Shown piece after piece: positions 26,339 through 34,202 of a DNA stretch of 64,000 nucleotides. The notes beneath the pieces were generated by a model. It worked only from the letters and a program-made list of their open reading frames with translations. It was not told the origin of the DNA and made no database searches. The stretch comes from Paenarthrobacter sp. PH39-S1. Its GTDB lineage: Bacteria > Actinomycetota > Actinomycetes > Actinomycetales > Micrococcaceae. The position numbers and the translations under genes are program-made. The stretch lies in the NCBI RefSeq assembly GCF_030063245.1, contig NZ_JASISR010000004.1:1-64000 (forward strand). Direction: 5' to 3'. The first letter of the stretch is position 1. The number at the start of each line of letters is the position of its first letter.

Positions 26339-26472
26339 GGGAACGTCATTCACAGTTCCACCGGACGCCGTGTTATTCAGTCGGGCGATTCTGCGCCCGC
26401 ACCTCAGGTACCTCACGCACCTGCAGGGTCGACGGCGGGACATTGAGTATGCGCGCCAGCTCGGCGCCGAGC

Positions 26473-27515
26473 TTATCGGCCATTTCCGCGTCGTCGTCCT
26501 GCAGTCCAGCTGACGCTGCCGAACTGGGGGACATCGGGGGCGTATTGTTCGCTGATGCGCGTCTCGACCGTCAGCTGCTCGGTGCCGGGATGATTGGTCG
26601 GATACAGTGCGAGCCGCAGCGCCGCACCCGTAGAGTCGGAAACGTCGGAGACCGAAGTAGAGAAGGTCATGGTCCCGACGGACCTGACCGGCTGGCCCGG
26701 CAGGTCCGCCCGGTCGAGGTCCACCGGTCCGGAAACGGTCAACGGTCCGCCGCCGGCAACGTCCGTACCATCGATCACCCACGAAACGACGGGATTGCCG
26801 AAGCCCGTCGGCCGCACGGTGCACTCCAGATACGAGTTCGGATCAACCCAGTTCCAGGAGTAGTCAGCCTTGGGCACAGCAAACCAGGAGTGATGACAAC
26901 GACACCGCCAGGGGACGAGGATTCAAACCCGGCAATCTCCTCGGTGCCGATGGGGGACGTGCGGCGGTAATTGTCGAACAAGGGAAACAGGTTGCACCGT
27001 TTCGGCGCATAGGTGATCTGTCTTCGGATTGGACCGGTCGCCGGGAAGAAGGGTGGGAAGAACCGGTTGACCAGATTGCTGAATTCGTTCCAGCCGCCCG
27101 ATGATCCCGTGAGGTTCCGGTAGGTGTCTTCGAGGGTGGGGCCGCCCTTGGTGATGATGTCCTTGACGGCGAATCCCTTTTGCGTGTGCAGGAAGTGCAG
27201 GAAAAGGAAGGCGCAGCCGTATCGTCCGGCCTGCTGGTCGTCGGGATCGGTCCTGGTGACCCAATCCGGCCTAGTCGGATCGTTAAGCCAAGCGGTGACC
27301 CGGCCCGGTCCGTGCCGCAGCTGGCTGTCATAGTAGCCGGCCCGGTAAAACAACTCGGCCAGGTACTGCGAGAGTCCCTCCCCGTTCGAACCGCCCGGGT
27401 TCCAGCTGGCGCCCTTGCGGGAATTGCGCAGGGACATCATAACCTCGCACATCTCGGCCACGAATTCCAACCGGACGCCGGTGTCGCCGTCGCTGCAGGA
27501 TTCACTCCGGACCAC
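26473..27515 (-). pseudogene. Frameshifted hypothetical protein (possibly secreted)
   Basis: Two frames on the minus strand form one broken gene. The first (27515 to about 26890) reads GLSQYLAELFYRAGYYDSQL, VTAWLNDPTRPDWVTRTDPD, YGCAFLFLHFLHTQKGFAVK and SNLVNRFFPPFFP. Near 26888 the sense moves to the next frame: SWFAVPKADYSWNW, then SYLECTVRPTGFGNPVVSW and PLTVSGPVDLDRADLPG, ending at 26473. The 5' end is also doubtful: a stop sits just before HYDYGVVRSESCSDG, while another frame continues leftwards with a plausible coding look, so a second shift is likely. I do not recognise a named family; the first half has the helical, Trp/Tyr-rich look of extracellular peptidase-like proteins of actinobacteria. 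Confidence 0.6.
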
Positions 27516-27904
27516 GCCGTAATCGTAATGAGGGTGCTGCCGTCATTGTGGTAGCCAAAATTAGATGCAAGACCGCCGCCCGGACCCACCCCGCCTCGTG
27601 CCGTTCCGGACATCCTGCCCGTGTGCGCCCATGCTGGCCCGCCGCCGGGCGGTTGTCAACGACCCGCAGTGGGAAACGTTTGGAAGTCTAGAGACTGTTG
27701 CATGCCTACCCGGTTAGGCAAACGTTTAGGAGACACACCGAGTTTTCGGCAGGGATTCTGGCTGACAGTGGTCAAACTTCAACGGTGCCCATAATCGTTG
27801 GCACCGGCTGAGCTAGCCGGATAGGCATGAACTGCTATACGTTTTCGCCGCCCGGTGCCACACTGATGACGTAACGTTAGGGCGATGCGGGACGGTGAGT
27901 ACAG
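27516..27904. other. Intergenic region with two AAACGTTT palindromes
   Basis: AAACGTTT occurs at 27674-27681 and 27720-27727, with centres 46 bp apart. The flanks (GGGAAACGTTTGG, GCAAACGTTTAGG) look like LacI-family operator cores. Nothing else is recognised in this 389-base gap ahead of the lipase gene. Confidence 0.5.
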
Positions 27905-29404
27905 TTGAACGAGCGGCTTCCCATCATTTTTGTGCGTGGCTTCGCGGGGGGCCAGGGCGCCATCGACGTCGCGGTGGACGACCCGTTTTACGGATTCAAT
28001 GAGGGCTCGACGCATATCCGCGTCGGAGCGGAGGGCAAGCCCCGGTTTTATCAGTTCGAAGGGCCGCTGCTGCGGTTGCTCAATGAGCAGGGCTATCACG
28101 TCTGGGTTGCCGGCAGCCAGCAGCAGGTTCTGCTCTCCGCGGGCCCGGGCGAACTGCCCCCGGATTCGGTGTGGATCTACCGGTTCTACGACGAGGAATC
28201 CGGATCGTTCGGCAATGACCCCAAACCGTACGACATCGGAACCTCGGCACAGGGACTGGTGGCCTTCATCTCTTTGGTTCGGTCCAAGACGCAGGCGTAC
28301 CCCCGGGTCAACCTCGTGGCGCATTCGATGGGTGGCCTGATCTGCCGGACGGCGCTTCAGCGGCTGATGGCGGACCCGCAACAGATCGTATCCAAACTGT
28401 GCACCGCCGGCACCCCGCATGGCGGGATCGATCCACAACTCGGCGGCGGAGTTGGCGGCTGGTTGATGGATAAATTCGGGCCCGACGGATCGAACATTTT
28501 CAGCCCCGATCATATGCGCGAATACATGCTGCCGGCGGGTGCCGGAGAAGATGATGGCGTCGATCCGCGCACCGGGCAGTGGGACCCCCGACGGATGGTG
28601 GGTCCATTCCCGGCGGCGCGGGTGCTGAGCATCGTCGGAACGGATGCGGGGGATTATGCCGTCGCCAACGGACTCTCCTCGGCGGTCATGGGAGTGCAAA
28701 GCGACGGTCTGGTGGCCATCCGTAACGCCTATGTCGTCGGTTCGGCCCGTGCCTACGTTCACCGTTCGCACAGCGGCCGGTACGGCCTGGTCAATTCCGA
28801 GGAAACCTATCAGAATTTGAAGTGCTTCTTCTTCGGCGGCCTGCGGCTGGAAGTCGGGCTGCGCGGCCTTGTACCGGCGGACCTGGAGGACCGCGTCTGG
28901 CAGGCCGATGTGCGGCTGGCGGTGCGCGGCATCCCGGTGCTGTTGCACGAACAGACCGCTGCGCATTACTGTCCCGTCGACATCAATGCCGAGGCCAAGC
29001 AGCTTTCCACGCCGGATTCTCCGGTGCCGCTGGTCACGCTCTTTGTGGAGCCAGAGGCGGCCAAAGGGTGCCGTTACGCGTTGGATATCAGCGTTACTTC
29101 GCTGGACGAGAACGGCGGCATCCTCGGGTTCTGGGACCATCTGGAACAGGTTGGGGATTGGGAGGACACACTGATCCTGGACGTTGGGCCACGCGATAGC
29201 GACGGGCTGCCCGGCATCCGGTGGCAGTGGAACAGCGAACTCTACGGCCGGATCGCCGGCCAGGAGCAACTGGCCAACACCGTGGATTGGCGCACCGGCA
29301 CCCGGGACAACGACAGTCCACCCACCGTCCCACTGACCGACACAGGCAAGAAACTACTGGGTGCCGCCGCCTGCCTCACCTTGACAGCAACCCCTTGGAC
29401 TTGA
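27905..29404 (+). CDS. Alpha/beta-hydrolase, lipase-like
   Basis: 499 residues from a TTG (LNERLPIIFVRGFAGGQGAI). The oxyanion region is VRGFAG, the nucleophile elbow NLVAHSMGGLICRTALQ (Ser near 141), followed by KLCTAGTPHGG; acid and base residues would be in VGTDAGDY and VHRSHSGRYG. This resembles lipase class-2/PGAP1-like hydrolases. There is no signal peptide, so it is probably cytosolic. The C-terminal ~170 residues form an additional domain (QADVRLAVRGIPVLLHEQ ... RYALDISVTSLDENGGILGF) without a family I recognise. A substrate cannot be named. The IS element begins 136 bases after its stop. Confidence 0.83.
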   Translation: MNERLPIIFVRGFAGGQGAIDVAVDDPFYGFNEGSTHIRVGAEGKPRFYQFEGPLLRLLNEQGYHVWVAGSQQQVLLSAGPGELPPDSVWIYRFYDEESGSFGNDPKPYDIGTSAQGLVAFISLVRSKTQAYPRVNLVAHSMGGLICRTALQRLMADPQQIVSKLCTAGTPHGGIDPQLGGGVGGWLMDKFGPDGSNIFSPDHMREYMLPAGAGEDDGVDPRTGQWDPRRMVGPFPAARVLSIVGTDAGDYAVANGLSSAVMGVQSDGLVAIRNAYVVGSARAYVHRSHSGRYGLVNSEETYQNLKCFFFGGLRLEVGLRGLVPADLEDRVWQADVRLAVRGIPVLLHEQTAAHYCPVDINAEAKQLSTPDSPVPLVTLFVEPEAAKGCRYALDISVTSLDENGGILGFWDHLEQVGDWEDTLILDVGPRDSDGLPGIRWQWNSELYGRIAGQEQLANTVDWRTGTRDNDSPPTVPLTDTGKKLLGAAACLTLTATPWT

Positions 29405-29539
29405 TGGAGATCCAGGACCACACTGAGCGGGGCTTTCGAGCCACGGATCTGCAGGAATTTGTTTGTATTTCGACAATAAAACGCAGCTGAGAGTCATTCG
29501 GCCAAGGCGGTCGCCGGCTTTCGGGTGGCGGATGTCTTA

Positions 29540-30484
29540 GGGCGTGTCTCCCAATGATTTGGCTGATGCATCGGCAGGATGGAGGAATGAACCCTCGCTA
29601 TGCTGTGTTGTCCGATGCCCAGTGGAAGCAAATTGCCCCACTGATGCCTGAGTCCGAGGGGAAGTTGGGCCGTCCGTTCAAGGATCACCGCCTCATGGTG
29701 GAAGGGATCATCTACCGGTACCGGGCCGGCATCCCGTGGCGGGACCTGCCGCCGCATTTCGGGCCGTGGCAGACGGTCTGGAAGCGCCACCGCCGCTACA
29801 GTGGCGACGGGACCTGGGACAAGGCCCTTGCCTCTCTGCTGACCCGGGCGGATGCCGCCGGGGTGATCAATTGGGAGGTGTCGGTGGATTCCACGGTCAA
29901 CCGTGCCCACCAGCATGGCACGAACTTCCCTCGCCACACAGGGGGAGCTATCGAATGACAAGAATTTGCTCGTTGAGCCTGCTGATCACGCCATCGGCCG
30001 TTCCCGCGGCGGGCTGACGACCAAGATCCACGCCCTGGTGGATGGTAATCAACGCCCGCTGGTCCAGTTCCTTGGGCCGGGCCAAGGCGGGGACTCGCCC
30101 ATGTTCGAGAACCTGATGAAGGCCCTGAGGGTCGAAAGGGAATGCCGCGGACGGGCACGCACCCGCCCGGACCGGGCCATGGCCGACAAAGCGTACTCAT
30201 CCAAGGCGATCCGAGCCTATCTGCGCGATCGGGGCATCGAGTGCGTCATCCCGGAAAAGGAGGACCAGAAGGCCAACCGACAGCGCAAAGGCTCCGCTGG
30301 CGGCAGGCCGGTCAGCTACGACAGGGAAGCCTACAAACGCCGCAACGTCGTCGAGCGCAGCTTCAACACGCTAAAGCAATGGCGGTCTCTGGCCACACGG
30401 TACGACAAGCTCGCCCTCACCTACCGCTCGGCCGTCGTCCTGCAGGCCGTCGTCATCTGGAGCGCAGCATTAGGAGACACGCCC
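29540..30484 (+). mobile_element. Complete IS5-family (IS427-group-like) element
   Basis: 945 bp bounded by inverted repeats GGGCGTGTCTCCYAATG (left from 29540; right complementary, ending 30484). The flanking TA at 29538-29539 and 30485-30486 is the target duplication. Two overlapping transposase frames fill the element. It sits between the lipase gene and the VOC gene and touches the stop codon of the latter. Confidence 0.9.
29554..29958 (+). CDS. IS5/IS427-group transposase, first frame (OrfA)
   Basis: 134 codons from 29554; an ATG at 29587 (GGAGGA just before) may be the true start. It holds the N-terminal domain (YAVLSDAQWKQIAPLMPESE, HRLMVEGIIYRYRAGIPWRD, LPPHFGPWQTVWKRHRRYS) and the first catalytic Asp in WEVSVDSTVNRAHQHG. 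It stops after RHTGGAIE while the family sequence continues in the next frame, so a ribosomal frameshift near 29950 would make the full transposase. Confidence 0.88.
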   Translation: MIWLMHRQDGGMNPRYAVLSDAQWKQIAPLMPESEGKLGRPFKDHRLMVEGIIYRYRAGIPWRDLPPHFGPWQTVWKRHRRYSGDGTWDKALASLLTRADAAGVINWEVSVDSTVNRAHQHGTNFPRHTGGAIE

Positions 30485-30487
30485 TAG
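29903..30487 (+). CDS. IS5/IS427-group transposase, second frame (OrfB)
   Basis: The frame supplies the rest of the catalytic core: VEPADHAIGRSRGGLTTKIH, the second Asp region (ARTRPDRAMADKAYSSKAIR), CVIPEKEDQKANR and the Glu signature YKRRNVVERSFNTLKQWRSL. It is probably expressed only as a fusion with the first frame through programmed frameshifting, as in other IS427-group elements. It ends exactly at the right inverted repeat; its stop codon spans the TA duplication. Confidence 0.88.
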   Translation: MPTSMARTSLATQGELSNDKNLLVEPADHAIGRSRGGLTTKIHALVDGNQRPLVQFLGPGQGGDSPMFENLMKALRVERECRGRARTRPDRAMADKAYSSKAIRAYLRDRGIECVIPEKEDQKANRQRKGSAGGRPVSYDREAYKRRNVVERSFNTLKQWRSLATRYDKLALTYRSAVVLQAVVIWSAALGDTP

Positions 30488-30900
30488 GGCGTGCTGCCCG
30501 CGATGTTGACCAGCCAGCTGACGCCGAATTTGTCGGTGCACATGCCGAAGATATCTCCCCAGGGCGCGGCCTCGAGTTTCATCGTGACCGTCCCCCCGGC
30601 CGAAAGGCCTTCCCAGAAGCGACGCAGTTCGGCTTCGTCGTCGCCGCTGAGGGAAACGGAATAGTTGTCTCCTGGCGTGTAGCTCATACTGCCGGGGGTG
30701 TCGGCGCCCATGAGTGTCAGGCCGCTTTCCGTGACCAGCATCCCGTGCATAATCTTGTCCTGCTCGGCCGGATCTTCGCTGGCATGGGAATCGCCGAACG
30801 TGCTCAGAGTCAGTTCGCCGCCGAATACCGATTGGTAAAATTCCATCGCCTGCCTGGCCGTGTCACGAAAGCCAAGGTACGGATTGAGTTTGGTATTCAT
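30484..30900 (-). CDS. VOC-family protein (PhnB-like)
   Basis: 138 residues from the ATG at 30900 (CAAGGAG upstream). PhnB/glyoxalase-like pattern: MNTKLNPYLGFRDTARQAME, FYQSVFGGELTLSTFGD, DKIMHGMLVTESGLTLMGAD, YSVSLSGDDEAELRRFWEGL, and LEAAPWGDIFGMCTDKFGVS. VOC proteins form metal-dependent dimers with varied reactions; the activity here is unknown. The last base of the stop codon TAG (30486-30484) belongs to the IS end; before insertion the stop would have been TAA, so the product is unchanged. Confidence 0.9.
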   Translation of the reverse strand: MNTKLNPYLGFRDTARQAMEFYQSVFGGELTLSTFGDSHASEDPAEQDKIMHGMLVTESGLTLMGADTPGSMSYTPGDNYSVSLSGDDEAELRRFWEGLSAGGTVTMKLEAAPWGDIFGMCTDKFGVSWLVNIAGSTP

Positions 30901-31110
30901 GATAATGCTCCTTGGGTTGATTGGTGGGTGGTCCATTCCACGCGGCGGCAACGCCGGAGGCCAGTTCGGATTGATGTGAGCCGCGTCTGCTGCGCTGTTG
31001 TCTCCTATATTATGCGGCAGGTTCGACAGTCACGCACGGGAGCATGGACCAACAGGCAAACCGGGTATATCATACTTTTAATCATTATGCAATCGAGAAG
31101 GCGATGCAAC

Positions 31111-31629
31111 ATGCAAAAAATTTATGCCTGGCTGGCGGCGATCGTGCTGGCGGCCGGGCTGGGGCTCTTGGTACCGGGCCCCGCGACGGCCGCCCCTTAC
31201 TGCGGGATTACCTGGGGCTCGCTTGACAAGTCCAGCTCCCTCATGACGAGCGCGCCAATCGCTGCTGTCCGGGCCGGTCAGCACGACTGCTACGATCGTC
31301 TGGTCATCGACATCGGGGGTAAGGGCGCCGGCTACAACGTGCGCTATGTTGACGCGGTTTACGCGCAGGGCTCCGGCCGGGTTGTTCCGCTGATGGGGGG
31401 CGCGTTTCTCAGTGTGACGGCAGCTGCGCCTGGTTCCGGCATGGTCGGGAACGACGTGGTGACTGTCGCCGGCTACCAGACGTTCCGCGAGGTGGCCTAT
31501 GCGGGCAGCCTGGAGAACCGCACCACCTTCGGACTGGGCGTCCGTGCACGGCTGCCGTTCGAGGTCTTCACCCTTGATGGCCCCGGTGGTGCCTCAAGGC
31601 TGGTGATCGACGTCGCGCATTATTGGTGA
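31111..31629 (+). CDS. Secreted protein with AMIN-like domain
   Basis: 172 residues from the ATG at 31111 (GAGAAGG upstream; an ATG at 31087 is also in frame). The signal peptide is MQKIYAWLAAIVLAAGLGLL with cleavage after ATAA. The mature part starts with a cysteine pair region (PYCGITWGS ... GQHDCYDRLVID) and has the beta-rich pattern of actinobacterial AMIN-like proteins (RLVIDIGGKGAGYNVRYVDA, FREVAYAGSLENRTTFGLGV, FEVFTLDGPGGASRLVIDVA). It probably acts at the cell envelope; no enzyme motif is seen. The frame is open far upstream over the VOC gene but that part is an antisense shadow. Confidence 0.83.
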   Translation: MQKIYAWLAAIVLAAGLGLLVPGPATAAPYCGITWGSLDKSSSLMTSAPIAAVRAGQHDCYDRLVIDIGGKGAGYNVRYVDAVYAQGSGRVVPLMGGAFLSVTAAAPGSGMVGNDVVTVAGYQTFREVAYAGSLENRTTFGLGVRARLPFEVFTLDGPGGASRLVIDVAHYW

Positions 31630-31668
31630 GATCGTCGAGCAGCAGTTCATCAGTTTCTGCGGCCTCGG

Positions 31669-32511
31669 TCAGGACCACGGCGTGATCGGGCGGGGTCGGG
31701 GTGTGCCGTCAATCACCAGGTCGGTCTTTTCGTCGAAAAACGCGAGATGTCCCCGCACGGGTTGGGCATCCAGCAGCGGGTTCTCGTAATGCCAGATCAG
31801 ATCCGCCACGATATCCCCGCCGACGCGCACCGACCAATACGCTGCTTCTCCCTTATATGCGCAGTAGGTCGTCGTCCGGCTAGGTTCCAGAGCCGCAGTG
31901 ACGTCGTCCCGCGGAATGTAATACCGCACCGGCAGCATGGTCTCGAAGAGCAATAGGGGGCGCACGGTATCGGCGAGGACCTCGCCGCCGAGCATGACCT
32001 GCACATGCCGCGACGAAGTGCGGATGTCGATCCGGTGAAAGGGATCGTGTGGATGGCTGATGATTTCGTCGTCCTCCTCGAGCCACCGATCGAATCCGGC
32101 GAAATCGAGGATCACGTAACCGGACAGGTCCTCATCACTGGGTCGGAAGCCTAGCGCCGAGCGCCCACTCCCCGGTACCCGGATTTCTACTGACTGCCCC
32201 GCGATGCTGCGCACGCCGAAGGGAATTCTCGGATCGAGCACCGGCAGATCCGTTACGTCCGGGACCGCGAAGCCCACCGCTGCTCCCGTTTCCTTGACCG
32301 GGTCCGCGGCCGAGGCGACCAGCTGTGCCGCGATGTCCTCCACCGGCACTGCATAGGTGGGAACGACGCGGCGGGGCTCCCACACCAGCACCGCGCGGTT
32401 GCTGTCGACGACGGTCCCGCCCGCCAATCGGGCGCGCACTCGTTTGGCTACGGGCTCGTGCCGCAGTTCTCCGAGCTGCCCTCCCCAGGCGTCGCGCAAC
32501 CGTATGCTCAT
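31669..32511 (-). CDS. DUF427 protein (two domains)
   Basis: 280 residues. Two DUF427 units are visible. The N-terminal one contains AKRVRARLAGGTVVDSNRAV and WEPRRVVPTYAVPVEDI; the C-terminal one has HVQVMLGGEVLADTVRPLLL, ETMLPVRYYIPRDDV, TTTYCAYKGEAAYWSVRVGG and LIWHYENPLLDAQPVRGHLA. The DUF427 fold is a small beta barrel common in actinobacteria and fungi; its activity is unknown. The gene is complete and converges on the AMIN-like gene. Confidence 0.9.
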   Translation of the reverse strand: MSIRLRDAWGGQLGELRHEPVAKRVRARLAGGTVVDSNRAVLVWEPRRVVPTYAVPVEDIAAQLVASAADPVKETGAAVGFAVPDVTDLPVLDPRIPFGVRSIAGQSVEIRVPGSGRSALGFRPSDEDLSGYVILDFAGFDRWLEEDDEIISHPHDPFHRIDIRTSSRHVQVMLGGEVLADTVRPLLLFETMLPVRYYIPRDDVTAALEPSRTTTYCAYKGEAAYWSVRVGGDIVADLIWHYENPLLDAQPVRGHLAFFDEKTDLVIDGTPRPRPITPWS

Positions 32512-32869
32512 GTCAGTCTCCTCGCGTTCCGGACGACGTTACTTCGAAAAAACATCGGCGGCAGCGACGGGACGAGCTGCCCGCTACGTCAGCGGCGGCA
32601 CGACGAAAGCGGACCCTCACGGGTTTTCGCGGGACCCGATCCCGCCGACCGTAATCCCAGTATTCGACCGCCCCTTATCGGTGTCAATGGCCGCGACGGC
32701 TCAGCCGTACGTACCCGCCGCGAGGGCACCTGGTTCCGAAGTTCGTGGACTGCCGGATGCCGCCGATATGGAGATCGCTGCCCGTCCCGCATATCGCTGC
32801 CGTGGACGTTCGTTGTCTGGGGAGCATAATGAGACCAAGCTGAAGGCTACGCGCGAAGGAGGCACGGAC
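32512..32869. other. Divergent intergenic region, nothing recognised
   Basis: 358 bases between the divergent DUF427 and DUF488 genes. It should contain both promoters. Frames are present but show Arg/Pro-rich non-coding composition and no ribosome binding sites. Confidence 0.5.
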
Positions 32870-33232
32870 ATGGCGGCCAAGCGGGACGTGCAGGTCCGCA
32901 GGATTTACGAGGAAGCCAAGGACGACGACGGTGCCCGGGTCTTGGTGGACCGTATCTGGCCGCGCGGGGTGTCCAAGGGCAGGGCCGAACTGGACGAGTG
33001 GTGCAAGGACATCTCGCCCTCTACTGAACTGCGCACGTGGTACGCCCATGACCCGGACAAGTTCGACGAATTCGCCAGACGTTACCGGAAGGAGCTCGAG
33101 GAGCCGCCGCGGGATGACGCGCTGGAACATCTGAAAGGGATGGCGACCGAGCAGCGACTGACCTTGCTCACCGCCACCAAGAACGCCGACATCAGCGAGG
33201 CCGCCGTGCTGGCCAAGGTAATGCGCGGCTAA
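32870..33232 (+). CDS. DUF488-family protein (YeaO-like)
   Basis: 120 residues; AAGGAGG lies a few bases before the ATG. Family signature: VQVRRIYEEAKDDDGARVLV, DRIWPRGVSKGRAELDEWCK, DISPSTELRTWYAHDPDKFD and LTLLTATKN. DUF488 proteins are small cytosolic proteins of unknown activity. The gene precedes the sugar-phosphorylase operon by 40 bases, but its own good ribosome binding site and unrelated function do not prove an operon. Confidence 0.92.
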   Translation: MAAKRDVQVRRIYEEAKDDDGARVLVDRIWPRGVSKGRAELDEWCKDISPSTELRTWYAHDPDKFDEFARRYRKELEEPPRDDALEHLKGMATEQRLTLLTATKNADISEAAVLAKVMRG

Positions 33233-33272
33233 GGCCAGCCAACTCGCCGACCGCACGACTCCCGAGAGGACC

Positions 33273-34202
33273 ATGGATATGAACAAGGACTCAGTCCGCA
33301 CCGGCGCCGCTTCGGTGGGCTTACCGGACGGCGTCCGGGCGTGCCTGTTCGACCTGGACGGCGTGCTCACCAAGACGGCCCTGGTCCACGCCGCGGCCTG
33401 GAAGGAGATGTTCGACGGCTACCTGCGCGCCTCGGCCGCGCGCGGGGGTACGGCGTTTGTGCCTTTCGATCCGGTGGCGGACTACGACCAATATGTGGAC
33501 GGGAAGTCTCGGGCCGACGGCACCCGCGCCTTCCTGGCCGCCCGCGGCATCGTCCTGCCGGAAGGCAGCCCGAAGGATGAGACCGAAGGGCAATGGGAGG
33601 AGGAAAAAGGGGAGAGCAGCGCCGGCGGCTCCGTGGACAGCGCCGCGGCCGCGCGGGAGAGCAGCGCCGGCGGCTCCGTGGACAGCGCCGCGGCCGCGCG
33701 GGAGAGCAGCGTCGGCGGTCCTGAAACCGTCGAGAGCCTCGGCGACCGCAAGAACCGCATTGTGCTGGGCCTGATGAAGGAAAACGGCGTAGAGGTCTAT
33801 GACGGCTCGCTGCGGTACGTGCACGCCGTCCGATCCGCGGGGCTGCGCTGCGCCGTGGTGTCCTCCAGCGCGAACTGCCAAACGGTGCTGGCCGCGGCAG
33901 GAATACAGAGTCTTTTCGATGAACGCGTGGACGGCATCACGGCCCAGGCGCAGAAGCTGAAGGGAAAACCGGCGCCGGACATGTTCCTGGCCGCCGCCCG
34001 CGCGCTGGGAATGGAGCCGGAGCAGTGCGCCGTTTTCGAGGATGCGCTCGCCGGCGTCGCGGCCGGCCGGGCCGGCGGCTTCGCGCGGGTCGTGGGCGTG
34101 GACCGCGCCGGGCAGGCGCAGGCACTGGGGGACTCGGGTGCCGACGTCGTCGTTTCCGATCCTGCTGACCTGCTGGACCGCGTCGTGAGGGAGCAGCCAT
34201 GA
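33273..34202 (+). CDS. Beta-phosphoglucomutase-like HAD hydrolase with internal repeat
   Basis: 309 residues. HAD motif I is ACLFDLDGVLTKTALVHAAAW (catalytic Asp pair), motif II CAVVSSSANC, motif III KGKPAPDMFLAAAR and motif IV AVFEDALAGVAAG. It fits the beta-phosphoglucomutase subgroup, which converts beta-glucose 1-phosphate to glucose 6-phosphate. The stop overlaps the start of the GH65 phosphorylase gene (ATGA), whose product would be this enzyme's substrate. Odd: in a loop around residues 106-150, between EGSPKDE and ETVESLGDRKNRIVL, a 15-residue unit (ESSAGGSVDSAAAAR) is repeated 2.4 times, enlarging the family's usual ~250-residue length. Confidence 0.9.
   Translation: MDMNKDSVRTGAASVGLPDGVRACLFDLDGVLTKTALVHAAAWKEMFDGYLRASAARGGTAFVPFDPVADYDQYVDGKSRADGTRAFLAARGIVLPEGSPKDETEGQWEEEKGESSAGGSVDSAAAARESSAGGSVDSAAAARESSVGGPETVESLGDRKNRIVLGLMKENGVEVYDGSLRYVHAVRSAGLRCAVVSSSANCQTVLAAAGIQSLFDERVDGITAQAQKLKGKPAPDMFLAAARALGMEPEQCAVFEDALAGVAAGRAGGFARVVGVDRAGQAQALGDSGADVVVSDPADLLDRVVREQP
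33612..33719. repeat. 45-bp in-frame tandem repeat, 2.4 copies
   Basis: Two identical 45-bp copies (33612-33656, 33657-33701) and the first 18 bases of a third with one change. Each encodes ESSAGGSVDSAAAAR in the phosphoglucomutase gene. Confidence 0.92.

Noticed and set aside
25376-26824. 482-codon minus-strand frame
   Set aside because: Antisense to the histidine kinase; Arg/His-rich shadow without family motifs.
27779-29269. 496-codon minus-strand frame
   Set aside because: Antisense to the lipase-like gene; composition typical of a shadow.
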